Below are positions 27,428 through 38,001 of a DNA stretch of 64,000 bases, one piece after another. The position numbers and the translations under genes were made by a program. Source of the DNA: Halomonas smyrnensis AAD6. GTDB lineage: Bacteria > Pseudomonadota > Gammaproteobacteria > Pseudomonadales > Halomonadaceae. A model generated the notes under the pieces. It was given only the letters and a program-made list of their open reading frames with translations. It ran no database searches and was not told where the DNA came from. The stretch lies in the NCBI RefSeq assembly GCF_000265245.1, contig NZ_AJKS02000014.1, positions 21,574 to 85,573 of the forward strand, written 5' to 3'. The stretch's first letter is position 1. Each line of letters begins with the position of its first letter.

Positions 27428-28336
27428 ATGAGCCCGGCCGATACCCTCCGCCTGATCCTGCTTTCCTCGCTGTGGGGGATGTCGTTCATCTTCATGCGGG
27501 TGGCGGTGCCCGAGTTCGGCCCGGTGCCGCTGATCCTGGTGCGCATGGGCGTGGGCGCGCTGCTGATGCTGCCGCTGCTGCTCGGCGTGCGCTACCTGCG
27601 CCTGGTGCGGGACAACGCCGGCCGGCTGATGCTGCTGGGGTTGGTCAACCACGTGCTGCCGTTCTCGCTGCTGGCGCTGGCCACCACCCGGCTGGAGGCC
27701 GGCTTCACCTCGCTGATCAACGCCACCACGCCGCTGTTCACCGCCCTGCTCGGCGCGCTGTTCTTCGCCACGCCGGTGTCGAGGCGCCAGTACCTGGGCC
27801 TGGCGCTGGCCTTCCTCGGCGTCTATGTGCTGTCCGCGGACCGGCTGGACTTCGCCCTGGGCGGCGACGGCTGGTTCATCCTCGCGGTGCTCGGCGCCAC
27901 CTTCTGCTACGGCATCGCCACCAACTACTCCAAGACCTACCTGTCTCACCTGCCGGTGCGCGTGCTGGCCGCCGGCAGCTGCGCCATGTCCGGGCTGATC
28001 CTGCTGCTGCCGGGCCTGTGGCTGTGGCCCGAGGCCCCGATCAGCGGCCTCGGCTGGGCCAATGGCCTGGCGCTGGCGGCCTTCAGCACCACCCTGGCCT
28101 TCCTGCTCTACTTCGGACTGATCGCCAGCGCCGGGGCCACCGCCACCTCCACCGTGACCTTCCTGGTACCGGTCAGCGCCCTGCTGTGGGGCTACGTGCT
28201 GCTCGACGAGACGCTGAGCCTGCAGATCCTGGCCGGCATGGCCATCACCCTCGCGGGCACCGCCATCGCCACCGGCGTGCTGCGCCTCGGCCGGCCGGCG
28301 CGACTGGCCGGGCGAGGCGACCGGGGCCTGGACTGA
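27428..28336 (+). CDS. EamA/DMT-family transporter
   Basis: The 302-aa protein has ten hydrophobic helices arranged as two EamA repeats. The first begins LILLSSLWGMSFIFMRVAV with the ARTTR-type segment LATTRLEAGFTSLINATTPLF, and the second has YFGLIASAGATATSTVTFLVPVSALLWG. Such proteins export amino acids or other metabolites. The ATG at 27428 is where homology to the first helix starts; a longer in-frame extension is arginine/proline-rich shadow. The ribosome site is weak. Confidence 0.9.
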   Translation: MSPADTLRLILLSSLWGMSFIFMRVAVPEFGPVPLILVRMGVGALLMLPLLLGVRYLRLVRDNAGRLMLLGLVNHVLPFSLLALATTRLEAGFTSLINATTPLFTALLGALFFATPVSRRQYLGLALAFLGVYVLSADRLDFALGGDGWFILAVLGATFCYGIATNYSKTYLSHLPVRVLAAGSCAMSGLILLLPGLWLWPEAPISGLGWANGLALAAFSTTLAFLLYFGLIASAGATATSTVTFLVPVSALLWGYVLLDETLSLQILAGMAITLAGTAIATGVLRLGRPARLAGRGDRGLD

Positions 28337-28350
28337 CGCCACAGACACAG

Positions 28351-28380
28351 GACGGCCGTGGCGTCGCCGCCACGGCCGTC
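28351..28380. terminator. Bidirectional hairpin between EamA and crotonase genes
   Basis: A perfect 13-bp inverted repeat (28351-28363 with 28368-28380, loop TCGC) lies between the convergent genes, 14 nt after the first stop and 25 nt before the second. No T run follows on either strand. Confidence 0.6.
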
Positions 28381-28405
28381 GATGCCGGGAGGGGGCGAGC
28401 GGCGC

Positions 28406-29179
28406 TCAGAAGTTCGGCTTGCGCTTCTCGACGAAGGCGCTCATGCCCTCGCGCTGCTCGTCGCCGGCGAAGCACAGCGCGAACAGGCTGGTCTCCAGCG
28501 CCAGGGCGCTGTCCAGGTCCTGGTCCAGCCCGTCGTGGACCGCCTGCTTGGCGCCGCGCACCGCCTGGGGGCCGTTGCCGCCGAGCTGCTGGGTCAGCTC
28601 GGCGGCGTAGTCCTCGAGCTCGGCCTGGGGCATCACCCGGTTGACCAGGCCGATGCGCAGGGCCTCGCCGGCGTCGATCTTGCGCCCGGTGGTGACCAGG
28701 TCCAGGGCCATGGCCGGGCCGACGCGGCGCGGCAGGCGCTGGGTGCCGCCGAAGCCCGGAATCACCCCGAGCAGCACCTCCGGCTGGCCGAACACGGCGT
28801 TGTCGCTGGCCACCGCCCAGTCACAGGCCAGCGCCAGCTCGCAGCCGCCGCCCAGGCAGAAGCCGTTGACCAGCGCCACCACCGGCACCGGCAGCGCCTC
28901 GAGCCGCTTGAGGGTGGCCTGGGCCTGGCCGGCGAAGTCGCGGGCCTCGACGGCGTTCATGTCGCGCATCTCGGTGATGTCGGCGCCGGCCACGAAGGCC
29001 TTCTCGCCGGCGCCGGTGATCAGCACCGCGCGCAGGTCGCCGCGGGTCTCGAGATCGTCGAGCACCGCCGCCAGGGCGGCGAGCACCTCGCTGTTCAGGG
29101 CGTTGAGCGCCTTGGGACGGTTGACGGTCAGACGGACCACGCCGCCATCGTCCTGCACCTCGATCGCCTGCTCGCTCAT
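28406..29179 (-). CDS. Enoyl-CoA hydratase (crotonase family)
   Basis: A 257-aa crotonase-fold enzyme. AFVAGADITEM is the oxyanion-hole strand, and NGFCLGGGCELALACD and FGQPEVLLGVIPGFGGTQRLPR carry the two catalytic glutamates of true hydratases. It hydrates trans-2-enoyl-CoA in fatty-acid or short-chain acyl-CoA oxidation. GGAG lies 6 nt before the ATG. It is downstream of a 3-hydroxyacyl-CoA dehydrogenase and an acyl-CoA dehydrogenase on the same strand, so the three steps of beta-oxidation before thiolysis are together. No thiolase is present in the window. Confidence 0.94.
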   Translation of the reverse strand: MSEQAIEVQDDGGVVRLTVNRPKALNALNSEVLAALAAVLDDLETRGDLRAVLITGAGEKAFVAGADITEMRDMNAVEARDFAGQAQATLKRLEALPVPVVALVNGFCLGGGCELALACDWAVASDNAVFGQPEVLLGVIPGFGGTQRLPRRVGPAMALDLVTTGRKIDAGEALRIGLVNRVMPQAELEDYAAELTQQLGGNGPQAVRGAKQAVHDGLDQDLDSALALETSLFALCFAGDEQREGMSAFVEKRKPNF

Positions 29180-29220
29180 GATGGCTCCTCGTCTCGTGAT
29201 ATCGGGAAAGACGCAACGAC

Positions 29221-29246
29221 CTCACCCTAGCGAACGCTAGGGTGAG
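29221..29246. repeat. Perfect 12-bp inverted repeat between two beta-oxidation genes
   Basis: CTCACCCTAGCG and CGCTAGGGTGAG flank a 2-nt centre (29221-29246) in the 91-nt gap between the dehydrogenase and the crotonase. It could be a regulator-binding palindrome or an mRNA processing hairpin. No T run is adjacent. Confidence 0.6.
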
Positions 29247-29270
29247 CGACAATCGCGGCTTTGGTCGGGG

Positions 29271-30125
29271 TCAGGCCGCGTCGTAGACGTGGAAGCCGCG
29301 CCCGCTCTTGCGGCCCAGATAGCCGGCATCGACCATGCGCTTGAGCAGCGGACAGGGCCGGTACTTGGGATCGCCGAAGCCCTCCTGCAGCACCTCCATG
29401 ATCGCCAGGCACACGTCCAGACCGATCAGGTCGGCCAGCGCCAGCGGCCCCATGGGATGGGCGGCGCCGAGCCGCATGGCCTGGTCCACCGCCTCCGGCG
29501 TCGCCGCGCCCTCCTGCACCAGGAAGGCCGCCTCGTTGATCATCGGCACCAGCAGGCGATTGACGGCGAAGCCCGGCGAATCCCCCACCCGCACCGCGGT
29601 CTTGCCCAGCGCCTCGGCCAGCGCCTCGACGCGGGCCACGGTGGCGTCAGCGGTCTGCTCGGCGCGGATCACCTCGACCAGCGCCAGCACCGGCACCGGG
29701 TTGAAGAAGTGCATGCCCACCACCCGCTCGGGGCGCTCGCAGACCCCGGCCAGCCGGGTCAGCGACAGCGAGGAGGTGTTGGAGGCGAGGATGATGTCGT
29801 CGCCGAGCGCGCCGAGGTCGCGGAACAGCCGCTCCTTGAGCTCGGGGTTCTCGGGCGCGGCCTCGATGATCACCTCGCAGTCGGCCAGGGTCGCAAGCTC
29901 GGTGGTGCCGTGGAGCCGCGCCAGGGCGTCGGCGCGCGCGCCCTCGCTCAGCCTCTCCTTGGCCACCAGCTTGCCGAGCCCCTTGTCGATGCCGGCCCGG
30001 GCGCGCTCGAGCGCCTCCCCGGCCACGTCGAACAGGCGGACCGTGAAACCGCCGGTCGCCAGCACCTGGGCGATGCCCTGGCCCATGGTGCCGGCGCCCA
30101 CGACGCCGATCGGTGATTGACTCAT
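29271..30125 (-). CDS. 3-hydroxyacyl-CoA (3-hydroxybutyryl-CoA) dehydrogenase
   Basis: The 284-aa NAD-dependent enzyme has the Rossmann motif GVVGAGTMGQGIA at its start, the HFFNPVPVLALVEVI segment with the catalytic His, and GFAVNRLLVPMINEA linking to the helical C-terminal domain. Length matches the monofunctional Hbd/PaaH type. AAGGAGAGG lies before the ATG at 30125; a start 14 codons upstream is less likely. It lies between the acyl-CoA dehydrogenase and crotonase genes. Confidence 0.94.
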   Translation of the reverse strand: MSQSPIGVVGAGTMGQGIAQVLATGGFTVRLFDVAGEALERARAGIDKGLGKLVAKERLSEGARADALARLHGTTELATLADCEVIIEAAPENPELKERLFRDLGALGDDIILASNTSSLSLTRLAGVCERPERVVGMHFFNPVPVLALVEVIRAEQTADATVARVEALAEALGKTAVRVGDSPGFAVNRLLVPMINEAAFLVQEGAATPEAVDQAMRLGAAHPMGPLALADLIGLDVCLAIMEVLQEGFGDPKYRPCPLLKRMVDAGYLGRKSGRGFHVYDAA

Positions 30126-30270
30126 CGCTGCCTCTCCTTCGCTTGGGTGGACTCGCCCGCCGATCACGCCCGGCGGGCACTCGGATCAGCATGCACCGCT
30201 GGCGTGTCGCGGTCGAGTCACGCCCGCCTGCGCTGACATCACGCTGGCCGGCTCGCCCCCCTTGCCGGGC

Positions 30271-32064
<1,794 letters not shown>

Positions 32065-32124
32065 CGGGGCACCTCGAAAACAGGACGTTCCGGCGAGCCT
32101 AGATTCACGACGGCCGATGAACCA

Positions 32125-33555
32125 TTAGCCGTAGGTCGCCCTTCGATCCTGGCCGGCGTCCTCGGCGGCCCTCTCATCGGCATCGGCGTCGGACGCAGCC
32201 CCCGCCGGCGCCGCGTCATCGTAGTAGACGATATGCGGCTCGTCGGGCGGCGGCGGGCCGACCAGCGGCTCGGCCACCTCGACGTCCGGCACCGCCTCGG
32301 ACAGATCCTCGACGTGCTCGTGCTCCAGCGCGCCCTGCACCCACTCCTCGGTGACCGCCAGCTCGGCGGCGCTGAGCGGCGTGGCCGGCGAGAACGGCGC
32401 CACCGGCACCGGCGCCGGGCGCACGCTGCGCCGCCAGGCGAAGAAGGCCACCAGCCCGACGCCCAGCGCGCCCAGCGACCAGAACAGCCCGCCGTCGCCC
32501 ACCAGCGTCATCACCGGGCCGATCGCCGAGGGGCTCAGGGTCGCGCCGATGGCGTTGATCAGCAGCAGGCCCTGGCTCATGCGCACCAGCGCGCCCGCCG
32601 GGGCGCGGTCGGCGGCGTGCCCCACCGCCACCGGATACAGCGAGAAGACCCCGCCGCCGAGCAGGAACAGCAGCGCGGCGAGCCCCCAGGGCGGCAGCGG
32701 CAACAGCAGGATGCCGGCGCAGATCAGCGCGCAGAAACCGCCGAGCCCGATCAGCACCAGCTGGCGGTCGTGGCGGTCCGACCAGCGGCCCACCGGGTAC
32801 TGCAGGCACATGGCGCCGAGCACCACCAGCGCCATCAGCTGGCCGACGCGGTCGCCGCCGATGCCGCTGCGCTGCAGGTAGAGCGGCAGCAGCGTATAGA
32901 CCGCCGCCACCGCGATGCCGGAGCCGAAGCTGCCCATCACGCCGGTGGGCGTCAGGGTGATCAGGCGCAGCGGCGACAGCGGCTCGGCCTTCTCCAGCAG
33001 CGGCGTGACCCGCGGGATGATCGCCATGGGCAGTACCGACAGCGAGGCCAGCAGGCCGACCAGCATGAAGGGCTCGGTGGGCGCCATGCCGCGGGTCAGG
33101 CCGAACAGCAGCTGGCCGATCGCCCCGGCGGCGAACACCACGATCATGTACATCGCCAGCAGGCGCCCGCGCACCCGGTCGTCCCCGGCGGTCAAGAGCC
33201 AGCTCTCGATCACCAGGAACACGCCCACCGTGGCCCAGCCGGCGATCAGGCGCAGGGCGAACCAGGCCAGGGGATCGGCGAACATGCCCTGCAGCAGTAC
33301 CGACACCGCCAGCAGCGAGGCGAAGCTGCCGTAGGCGCGGATATGGCCGATCGCCAGCAGCAGGCGGTCGTTGACCATCGCCCCCACGCCCAGGCCGATG
33401 AAGTAGGCCGAGGAGACCCAGCCGATCACCTGCGACGAGGCCCCGGCGGCGTCCAGCCTAAGGGTGGTGAGCGTGGTCAGGAAACCGTTGCCGATGCCCA
33501 GGATGAAGAGTCCGAGCAGCGGCCCCAGGGCCATGAGCAACAGCTGGCGTGACAT
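32125..33555 (-). CDS. MFS transporter (YcaD-like)
   Basis: The 476-aa major facilitator has 12 predicted helices starting ALGPLLGLFILGIGNGFLTTLTTLRL and the motif WVSSAYFIGLGVGAM. The pattern fits the YcaD branch of MFS_1. The last about 80 residues are acidic and Pro-rich, with HEHVEDLSEAVPDVEVAEP and GPPPPDEPHIVYYDD, and form a long soluble tail. GGAGG lies about 9 nt before the ATG at 33555, while an upstream in-frame ATG would add an arginine-rich shadow segment. Substrate unknown. Confidence 0.88.
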   Translation of the reverse strand: MSRQLLLMALGPLLGLFILGIGNGFLTTLTTLRLDAAGASSQVIGWVSSAYFIGLGVGAMVNDRLLLAIGHIRAYGSFASLLAVSVLLQGMFADPLAWFALRLIAGWATVGVFLVIESWLLTAGDDRVRGRLLAMYMIVVFAAGAIGQLLFGLTRGMAPTEPFMLVGLLASLSVLPMAIIPRVTPLLEKAEPLSPLRLITLTPTGVMGSFGSGIAVAAVYTLLPLYLQRSGIGGDRVGQLMALVVLGAMCLQYPVGRWSDRHDRQLVLIGLGGFCALICAGILLLPLPPWGLAALLFLLGGGVFSLYPVAVGHAADRAPAGALVRMSQGLLLINAIGATLSPSAIGPVMTLVGDGGLFWSLGALGVGLVAFFAWRRSVRPAPVPVAPFSPATPLSAAELAVTEEWVQGALEHEHVEDLSEAVPDVEVAEPLVGPPPPDEPHIVYYDDAAPAGAASDADADERAAEDAGQDRRATYG

Positions 33556-33690
33556 GCGCGAAGGCCTCCGACGAGCCGCGAGACAACGCCGCCGCCGAGG
33601 CGGCGGTGACGGGAATTCGCGCACGAATATACGCCCGGTCACGGGCGCCGCCAATCCTCCCGGGAAGGCTTTTTCGCGACACTTCGATGA

Positions 33691-33709
33691 CGATAACGGC
33701 GCGTTATCG
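33691..33709. repeat. Inverted repeat upstream of the MFS gene
   Basis: CGATAACG-GCG-CGTTATCG forms 8-bp arms around 3 nt in the 166-nt gap between the MFS start and the methyltransferase stop. It may be an operator or a weak hairpin end for the upstream gene. Confidence 0.45.
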
Positions 33710-33721
33710 AACGAAGCGTCC

Positions 33722-34363
33722 TCATGCCTTCTGCAGCAATACGACGTCGCCCGCCGGGAAGCTCACCGTCAGCTGCCAGCGCTCGGCGAGCCAGCGAAAG
33801 CTCGCCTCGTCGAAGAAGCAGACGTGGGTCGGATCGAGGATGTAGTGCCAGCCGGCGAAGGCCTCCACGCCTGGCGGCACCCGCTTGGTCATCAGCCCCA
33901 GCCAGCCACCGGGCGCCAGCAGACCGAGCAGGCGCTCGAGCTCGGCCCCGGGCGCGAACAGGTGCTCGACCACCTCGGTGGAGGTGATGAAATCGTAGCT
34001 GCGCTCGAGCGCCGCCGCGTCCGGCGCGTAGAAGGCGTCATAGATCGCCATCGGGTGGCCGGCCTCCTCGAACATCACCGACAGCGTCGGCCCCGGGCCG
34101 GCGCCGAAGTCGAGCCCGCGGGCGCCGGGCGAGAGCTTCGCCGCCAGCGGCTCGAACAGCCGCGACAGGAAGCGACGATAGCCGGGGTCGTCGGGGGAGT
34201 TCTGGTGCTGGTCGTAGACCGCCTTCTCCTCCGCCGGCCCGAGGCGCTGATGGGCCGGCACGAACACCAGGGCGCAACGTCGGCAGCGGCGATAGTCGCG
34301 CCGCGCATCGCGATGGTAGGGCGCGTGGTCGGTGGATGCGCATAGCGGACAGGTCGGCATCAT
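33722..34363 (-). CDS. SAM-dependent methyltransferase with N-terminal zinc ribbon
   Basis: This 213-aa protein starts with a four-Cys motif (CPLC...CRRC, residues 5-28), followed by a class I methyltransferase fold. GLDFGAGPGPTL is the SAM-binding motif I, and FITSTEVVEHL is typical of the Methyltransf_23 group. The later LLAPGGWLGLMTKRV follows the usual post-motif pattern. The target is unknown. The start at 34363 is one of two adjacent Met codons and has no strong ribosome site. Divergent from the VOC gene. Confidence 0.85.
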   Translation of the reverse strand: MMPTCPLCASTDHAPYHRDARRDYRRCRRCALVFVPAHQRLGPAEEKAVYDQHQNSPDDPGYRRFLSRLFEPLAAKLSPGARGLDFGAGPGPTLSVMFEEAGHPMAIYDAFYAPDAAALERSYDFITSTEVVEHLFAPGAELERLLGLLAPGGWLGLMTKRVPPGVEAFAGWHYILDPTHVCFFDEASFRWLAERWQLTVSFPAGDVVLLQKA

Positions 34364-34402
34364 CGTATTCTCTGTGGCAGGACTCACTTTCAGGAGGCAT
34401 GC

Positions 34403-34783
34403 ATGCTGTCAGGTCTGGACCACCTGGTCATCACCGTGACCGATATTCCCCGCGCCGTGGACTTCTACACCCGGGTACTGGGGCTGGACGTCCGCTATCG
34501 CGATCAGGAGCGCGTGGACCTGATGCTCGGCGACATGGCCCTGCGCCTGCACTGGACCGCCACCGATATCCAGCCCCGGGCCGCCACGCCCACCCCGGGC
34601 AGCCTCGATCTGTGCCTGCGCAGCCAGCTGCCCCTCGACGAGGTCCAGCGCCACCTCGAGGCGCTCTCCATCGAGGTCGAGCTGGGGCCGGTCAGCCGCC
34701 AGGGCGCCATCGGCGAGATCGAGTCGCTCTACCTGCGCGACCCGGACGGCAACCTGCTCGAGATCAGCCGCCCCAGGCGCTGA
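34403..34783 (+). CDS. VOC-family protein (glyoxalase-like)
   Basis: A 126-aa vicinal-oxygen-chelate protein with paired beta-alpha-beta-beta-beta motifs. His7 in GLDHLVITVTDI and Glu in NLLEISRP are probable metal ligands, and YLRDPDGNLLE is a family hallmark. It may be a glyoxalase, dioxygenase or resistance protein. AGGAGG precedes the ATG at 34403 by 5 nt. Confidence 0.87.
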   Translation: MLSGLDHLVITVTDIPRAVDFYTRVLGLDVRYRDQERVDLMLGDMALRLHWTATDIQPRAATPTPGSLDLCLRSQLPLDEVQRHLEALSIEVELGPVSRQGAIGEIESLYLRDPDGNLLEISRPRR

Positions 34784-34841
34784 GGGATCGGGCCACATCG
34801 CCGAAGGCGCCCCGACCCGGCGGGTGCCGATGCCGGGCGTA

Positions 34842-34897
34842 GGCTTTTACCCATCTGGCCGAAGGCTTTTCCCAATCTGGCCGAAGGCTCTTGCCGG
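34842..34897 (+). repeat. Tandem 22-bp direct repeat
   Basis: Two adjacent units of 22 nt (34842-34863 and 34864-34885) agree at 20 of 22 positions; each starts GGCTTTT and ends TCTGGCCGAA. A third, degenerate unit starts GGCTCTTGCC at 34886. They lie between the VOC and DUF4870-like genes. Possible transcription-factor sites or a minisatellite. Confidence 0.75.
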
Positions 34898-34979
34898 CGT
34901 CTCCGATGGCATACGGTGGCATCGCCAACGCAGGCCAGTATCATGAGCAACACGCTATTCACCCTTTCAAGGACGACCG

Positions 34980-35360
34980 ATGAACGAGCATGACCCCGCG
35001 CGCCACGACGCCGTCGTCGCCGACGACGCCCGCACCCCCGACACCACCATGGCCATGGTCGTCTATGCCCTCTACCTGGCCAGCTTCGTGGTCGGCTTCA
35101 CCGGCATCATCGGCGTGGTGATCGCCTACATCTATCGCGGCAAGGGCCCGTCCTGGCTCGACGAACACTACCGCTACCAGATCCGCACCTTCTGGATCGG
35201 CCTGGTCTACGCCCTCGTCGCCTCGCTGCTGACCCTGGTCGTGATCGGCTTCCCGCTGCTGATCGCGCTGGCGGTGTGGATGATCATCCGCTGCGTCAAG
35301 GGCTTCAAGGGCCTGCAGGAGAAGCGCGCCCCCGACAACGTCGACACCTGGCTGATCTGA
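34980..35360 (+). CDS. DUF4870-like membrane protein
   Basis: A 126-aa protein with an acidic N-terminal tail, then three hydrophobic helices (about 25-50, 72-90, 92-105). The phrase HYRYQIRTFWIG is the family hallmark. AAGGA lies before the ATG. The function is unknown. It lies 3 nt upstream of the LpxL-like gene and is probably co-transcribed with it, pointing to an envelope role. Confidence 0.82.
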   Translation: MNEHDPARHDAVVADDARTPDTTMAMVVYALYLASFVVGFTGIIGVVIAYIYRGKGPSWLDEHYRYQIRTFWIGLVYALVASLLTLVVIGFPLLIALAVWMIIRCVKGFKGLQEKRAPDNVDTWLI

Positions 35361-35363
35361 TCC

Positions 35364-36296
35364 ATGGCCGACACGCAACACACCCCGGGGCGCCTTCAGG
35401 CGCGGCTGATCGCCGGCCTGTGGCGCGCCCTCGCCGACTGGCGACCGGCCTCGCTGTGGCGCCTCGCGCGCATGACCGGCCCGCTGGTGCAGCTCGGCAG
35501 CCGGCGCGAGCGCCGGGTGACCCGCATCAACCTGGCCCAGGCCTATCCCGACTGCCCCGAAGGCGAACGCCGCCGCCTGGCGCGGCGCAGCCTGGTGCAC
35601 TCCAGCGCCACCATGCTCGAGCTGGGCCTGGCCTGGATGGGCGAGCCGGACCGGGTCGAGGCCAGCATTCTCGAGGTCCATGGCCGCGAGCTGCTCGACG
35701 AGGCCCGCGCCGAGGGGCGCGGCGTCATCGTGCTGGCGCCCCACTTCGGCAACTGGGAGGTGCTCAACTTCTGGCTGTCCGGGCACTTCCCCTTCACCGC
35801 CATGTACGAGCCGCCCAAGCTCGCCCCACTGGACCCGATCATCCGCGGCGGCCGCGAGCGGCGCGGCGCCGAACTGGTGCCGACCAACCCGCGCGGCGTG
35901 GCGGCGCTGCTCAAGGCGCTCAAGCGCGGCGAGACGGTAGGCATCCTGCCGGACCAGACGCCGAGCTGGGGCAGCGGCGTGTTCGCGCCCTTCTTCGGCC
36001 GCCAGGCCTACACCGCCACCCTGCTGCCCAAGCTGGTGGCCCGCACCGAGGCGCGGGTGGTCACCGGCGTGGCCAGGCGCGTGCGCGGCCGCGGCTTCGC
36101 GCTGCACTTCCTGGCCGCCGACGAACGCGTCTACTCGAGCGACGAGACCACCTCGGCGGCCGGGGTGAACGCCTGCGTGGAGGCCGCCATCGCCCTGGAC
36201 CCGGTCCAGTACCAGTGGGAATACAAGCGCTATCGCAAGACCCCCGAGGAGCTCGAGGGCCGCGCCGACTGGAAGCGCTTCCGCGTCTACAAGTAA
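35364..36296 (+). CDS. Lysophospholipid/lipid A acyltransferase (LpxL/HtrB family)
   Basis: A 310-aa inner-membrane acyltransferase. HFGNWE provides the H(x4)E catalytic motif (His127, Glu132), and the second conserved block ILPDQTPSWGSGVFAPFFGR is present. Such enzymes add secondary acyl chains to lipid A. It follows the DUF4870-like gene immediately and precedes opgGH. Which acyl chain it transfers is not clear. Confidence 0.92.
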   Translation: MADTQHTPGRLQARLIAGLWRALADWRPASLWRLARMTGPLVQLGSRRERRVTRINLAQAYPDCPEGERRRLARRSLVHSSATMLELGLAWMGEPDRVEASILEVHGRELLDEARAEGRGVIVLAPHFGNWEVLNFWLSGHFPFTAMYEPPKLAPLDPIIRGGRERRGAELVPTNPRGVAALLKALKRGETVGILPDQTPSWGSGVFAPFFGRQAYTATLLPKLVARTEARVVTGVARRVRGRGFALHFLAADERVYSSDETTSAAGVNACVEAAIALDPVQYQWEYKRYRKTPEELEGRADWKRFRVYK

Positions 36297-36444
36297 CCCC
36301 TTCGGCGCCGCGGGACGGAACCATCCCGGCGGCGCACTGACCAACCCCGGTACGCTTTCACGATAACGATACCCATAACACGACAAGACCCCCTGGACCG
36401 GCTCGCGCAGGGAATGCCGGCGGGATTCCAAGGAGAGTCACCTC

Positions 36445-38001
36445 ATGACATCGCTGTTCCGTTTGCTGGCCCTCTCGCTGGGGACGACGCTGGCCATGGA
36501 GGCCAGCGCCGAACCCGCCGCCGAGCAGGGGCTGTTCGACCGCGTCACCGACCGCGCCGAGCGTCTGGCCGACGCGCCCTATGAGGCGCCGGATGCCGAC
36601 CTGCCACCGGCGCTGACCGAGCTCGACTACGACGCCTATCGCCAGATCCGCTTCCGCCCCGACCGGGCCGTCTGGCACGACGACGGGCTGTTCGAGGTCC
36701 AGCTGTTCCATCCCGGCTTCCTCTACGACCAGCCGGTCGCGCTCAACCTGGTCAACGGGGACGGCGAGGTCAGCCCGCTGCCCTTCGACCCGTCGCGCTT
36801 CCGCTACGACGACGAGGCCGCCGGGCTGGCCGATCTCGACGCCGAGGCCCTCGGCGATCTCGGCTACGCCGGCTTCCGCCTGCACTACCCGCTGAACAGC
36901 GGCGACTACCGCGACGAGTTCATGGTGTTTCTCGGCGCCTCCTATTTCCGCATGATCGGCCGCGATCAAGGCTACGGCCTCTCGAGCCGCGGGCTGGCCA
37001 TCGACACCGGCGCGCCCCGCGGCGAGGAGTTCCCCGCCTTTCGCGAGTTCTGGCTGGTCGAGCCCGGCCCCGAGGACACGCACCTGACGGTCTACGCCCT
37101 GCTCGACAGCCCCTCCCTCTCCGGCGCCTACCGCTTCGAGATCGCCCCCGGCGAGCCGACCACGGTCGAGACCGAGGCGCGGCTGTTCGCCCGCGAGGAC
37201 GTGGCCAAGCTCGGCATCGCGCCGCTGACCAGCATGTACATGCACGGCGGGCTCGGCGAGTACCCGGCGGACGACTATCGCCCGCGGGTCCACGACTCCA
37301 GCGGCCTGGCCATGCAGACCGGCGACGGCGAACGCATCTGGCGCCCGCTGAGCAATCCCGCGACGCTGCACCTGTCGAGCCTGCAGGACGCCTCGCCCCG
37401 GGGCTTCGGGCTGATCCAGCGGCCGCGCCGGTTCGAGGCCTACCTCGATGCCGAGGCCCGCTACGAGACGCGCCCCAGCGAATGGGTCACGCCGCTGGGC
37501 GACTGGGGCCAGGGCCGCGTCGAGCTGGTCGAGATCCCTTCCGACAGCGAGGCCAACGACAACATCACCGCCTACTGGATCCCCGAGCAGCCGCTCGAGG
37601 CCGGCCAGTCGCGGACCTTCCGCTACCGGCTGAGCACCCTCGGCGCCACGCCGCCCGAACAGCGGCTCGGCCATGTGCTGCGCTCGCGTCAGGGCTGGGG
37701 CGCCACGCCGGGGCAGGACGATCCGCCGCCCGAGAGCCAGCGCGTCTTCATCGTCGACTTCCAGGGGCCCGCGCTCGACGGCCTCGAGGCCGACCAGGCG
37801 GTGGAGCCGCACCTGACCACCTCCAGCGGCGAGCTGATCGAGCCCCGCGTCCAGCGCCTGCCCGACGGCACCTGGCGCGCCAGCTTCCGCCTCGCGCCGG
37901 AGGACGGCACGCCGGCCGACATGCGCCTGGCCCTGACCCTGCACGGCGAGCCGCTGACCGAAACCTGGAACTATGTCTGGTATCCCGATGAGCGCCGCTG
38001 A
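36445..38001 (+). CDS. opgG: Glucan biosynthesis protein OpgG/MdoG
   Basis: The 518-aa periplasmic protein shapes osmoregulated periplasmic glucans. It has a signal peptide (cleavage likely after SAE or nearby) and the OpgG core, including FHPGFLYDQPVALN and YFRMIGRDQGYGLSSRGLAIDT, which is well conserved in MdoG. AAGGAG precedes the ATG. It overlaps opgH by 14 nt. Confidence 0.95.
   Translation: MTSLFRLLALSLGTTLAMEASAEPAAEQGLFDRVTDRAERLADAPYEAPDADLPPALTELDYDAYRQIRFRPDRAVWHDDGLFEVQLFHPGFLYDQPVALNLVNGDGEVSPLPFDPSRFRYDDEAAGLADLDAEALGDLGYAGFRLHYPLNSGDYRDEFMVFLGASYFRMIGRDQGYGLSSRGLAIDTGAPRGEEFPAFREFWLVEPGPEDTHLTVYALLDSPSLSGAYRFEIAPGEPTTVETEARLFAREDVAKLGIAPLTSMYMHGGLGEYPADDYRPRVHDSSGLAMQTGDGERIWRPLSNPATLHLSSLQDASPRGFGLIQRPRRFEAYLDAEARYETRPSEWVTPLGDWGQGRVELVEIPSDSEANDNITAYWIPEQPLEAGQSRTFRYRLSTLGATPPEQRLGHVLRSRQGWGATPGQDDPPPESQRVFIVDFQGPALDGLEADQAVEPHLTTSSGELIEPRVQRLPDGTWRASFRLAPEDGTPADMRLALTLHGEPLTETWNYVWYPDERR

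Noticed and set aside
34842..34897. CRISPR-like repeat
   Set aside because: The repeat units are directly adjacent with no spacers, and no cas gene is nearby.
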